From an uncultured Halieaceae bacterium (GTDB taxonomy: Bacteria; Pseudomonadota; Gammaproteobacteria; Pseudomonadales; Halieaceae), in contig CAJXZI010000167.1 in the NCBI GenBank assembly GCA_913063005.1, forward strand, positions 1 to 5,106: a DNA stretch of 5,106 nt. The letters are read 5' to 3'. Of the stretch, positions 5,052-5,106 are shown piece by piece. Each line of letters opens with the position of its first letter. Positions within the stretch are counted from its first letter, which is position 1. The position numbers were made by a program, and so were the translations under genes. The notes beneath the pieces are model-generated. The model had not been told where the DNA came from. It saw nothing but the letters and a program-made list of their open reading frames with translations, and searched no databases.

Positions 5052-5106
5052 AAAGCCCAAAGCCCAAAGCCCAAAGCCCAAAGCCCAAAGCCCAAAGCCC
5101 AAAGCC
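5052..5106. repeat. Tandem array: at least 7 copies of a 7-bp unit (AAAGCCC), cut by the window end
   Basis: Seven exact copies of AAAGCCC occupy 5052-5100, then six bases of an eighth (5101-5106) run into the window edge, so the true length is unknown. Eight bases separate it from the neighbouring 8-bp array. On the minus strand the unit is GGGCTTT, giving seven GGG tracts separated by 4-nt CTTT loops, which meets the usual G-quadruplex pattern. It is stop-free in all six frames, reading KAQSPKP (plus) and FGLWALG (minus) as heptapeptide repeats, hence spurious open frames are expected here. Confidence 0.98.

Noticed and set aside
4838..5095. Minus-strand 85-codon open frame with FGLWALG and VPVFLCSC repeats and a basic tail
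   Set aside because: Its first half is only the translation of arrays that are stop-free in every frame; it has no visible ribosome site within the window and no recognisable domain. The internal 24-codon basic peptide ending at 4838 also lacks a Shine-Dalgarno.
4988..5106. CRISPR array
   Set aside because: Units are 7-8 bp and directly contiguous, with no spacers, so this is a simple tandem repeat.
4988..5106. Plasmid iterons or a replication origin
   Set aside because: Units are shorter than usual iterons (about 17-22 bp), and there is no replication initiator gene or DnaA-box cluster in view.

Overview
The window holds five protein genes, one of them cut by the left edge, and ends on the right inside a pair of short tandem-repeat arrays. 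Gene density, Shine-Dalgarno-preceded ATG starts, an apparent outer-membrane beta-barrel protein and the mix of ester, lipid and redox enzymes suggest a Gram-negative bacterium, most likely a gammaproteobacterium. A marine type such as the OM60/NOR5 group is my guess from protein style; nothing here proves it. No rRNA, tRNA, CRISPR array, transposase or phage gene was seen.

Layout. 1-680 (+): 3' part of a gene for a beta-strand-rich protein ending in Phe, probably an outer-membrane barrel; family not recognised. 681-954: non-coding gap between convergent genes, with several hairpins, one of them a candidate terminator for the leftward gene. 955-1344 (-): small four-helix MAPEG-family membrane protein. 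1345-1565: spacer with an 8-bp inverted repeat about 50 nt upstream of the MAPEG start. 1566-2786 (-): serine hydrolase of the beta-lactamase fold (family VIII carboxylesterase/EstB type). 2787-2990: divergent promoter region. 2991-4028 (+): alpha/beta hydrolase of the hormone-sensitive-lipase (HSL) family. 4029-4045: 17-bp convergent gap. 4046-4804 (-): classical short-chain dehydrogenase/reductase (SDR). 4805-4987: strongly T-biased upstream region of the SDR gene. 4988-5106: seven copies of an 8-bp unit followed by at least seven copies of a 7-bp unit, continuing past the right edge.

How the genes may work together. Two unrelated esterase folds are transcribed divergently from a shared 204-bp region, with an NAD(P)-dependent SDR and a MAPEG protein on either side. 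This would suit hydrolysis of an ester or lactone, followed by oxidation of the released alcohol or reduction of a ketone, with the MAPEG protein handling lipophilic or electrophilic products at the membrane. That is inference from neighbourhood; no substrate can be read from the sequence. I see no convincing new defence or mobile system. The least ordinary element is the double microsatellite-like array at the right edge: it is stop-free in all six frames and G-quadruplex-prone on the minus strand.
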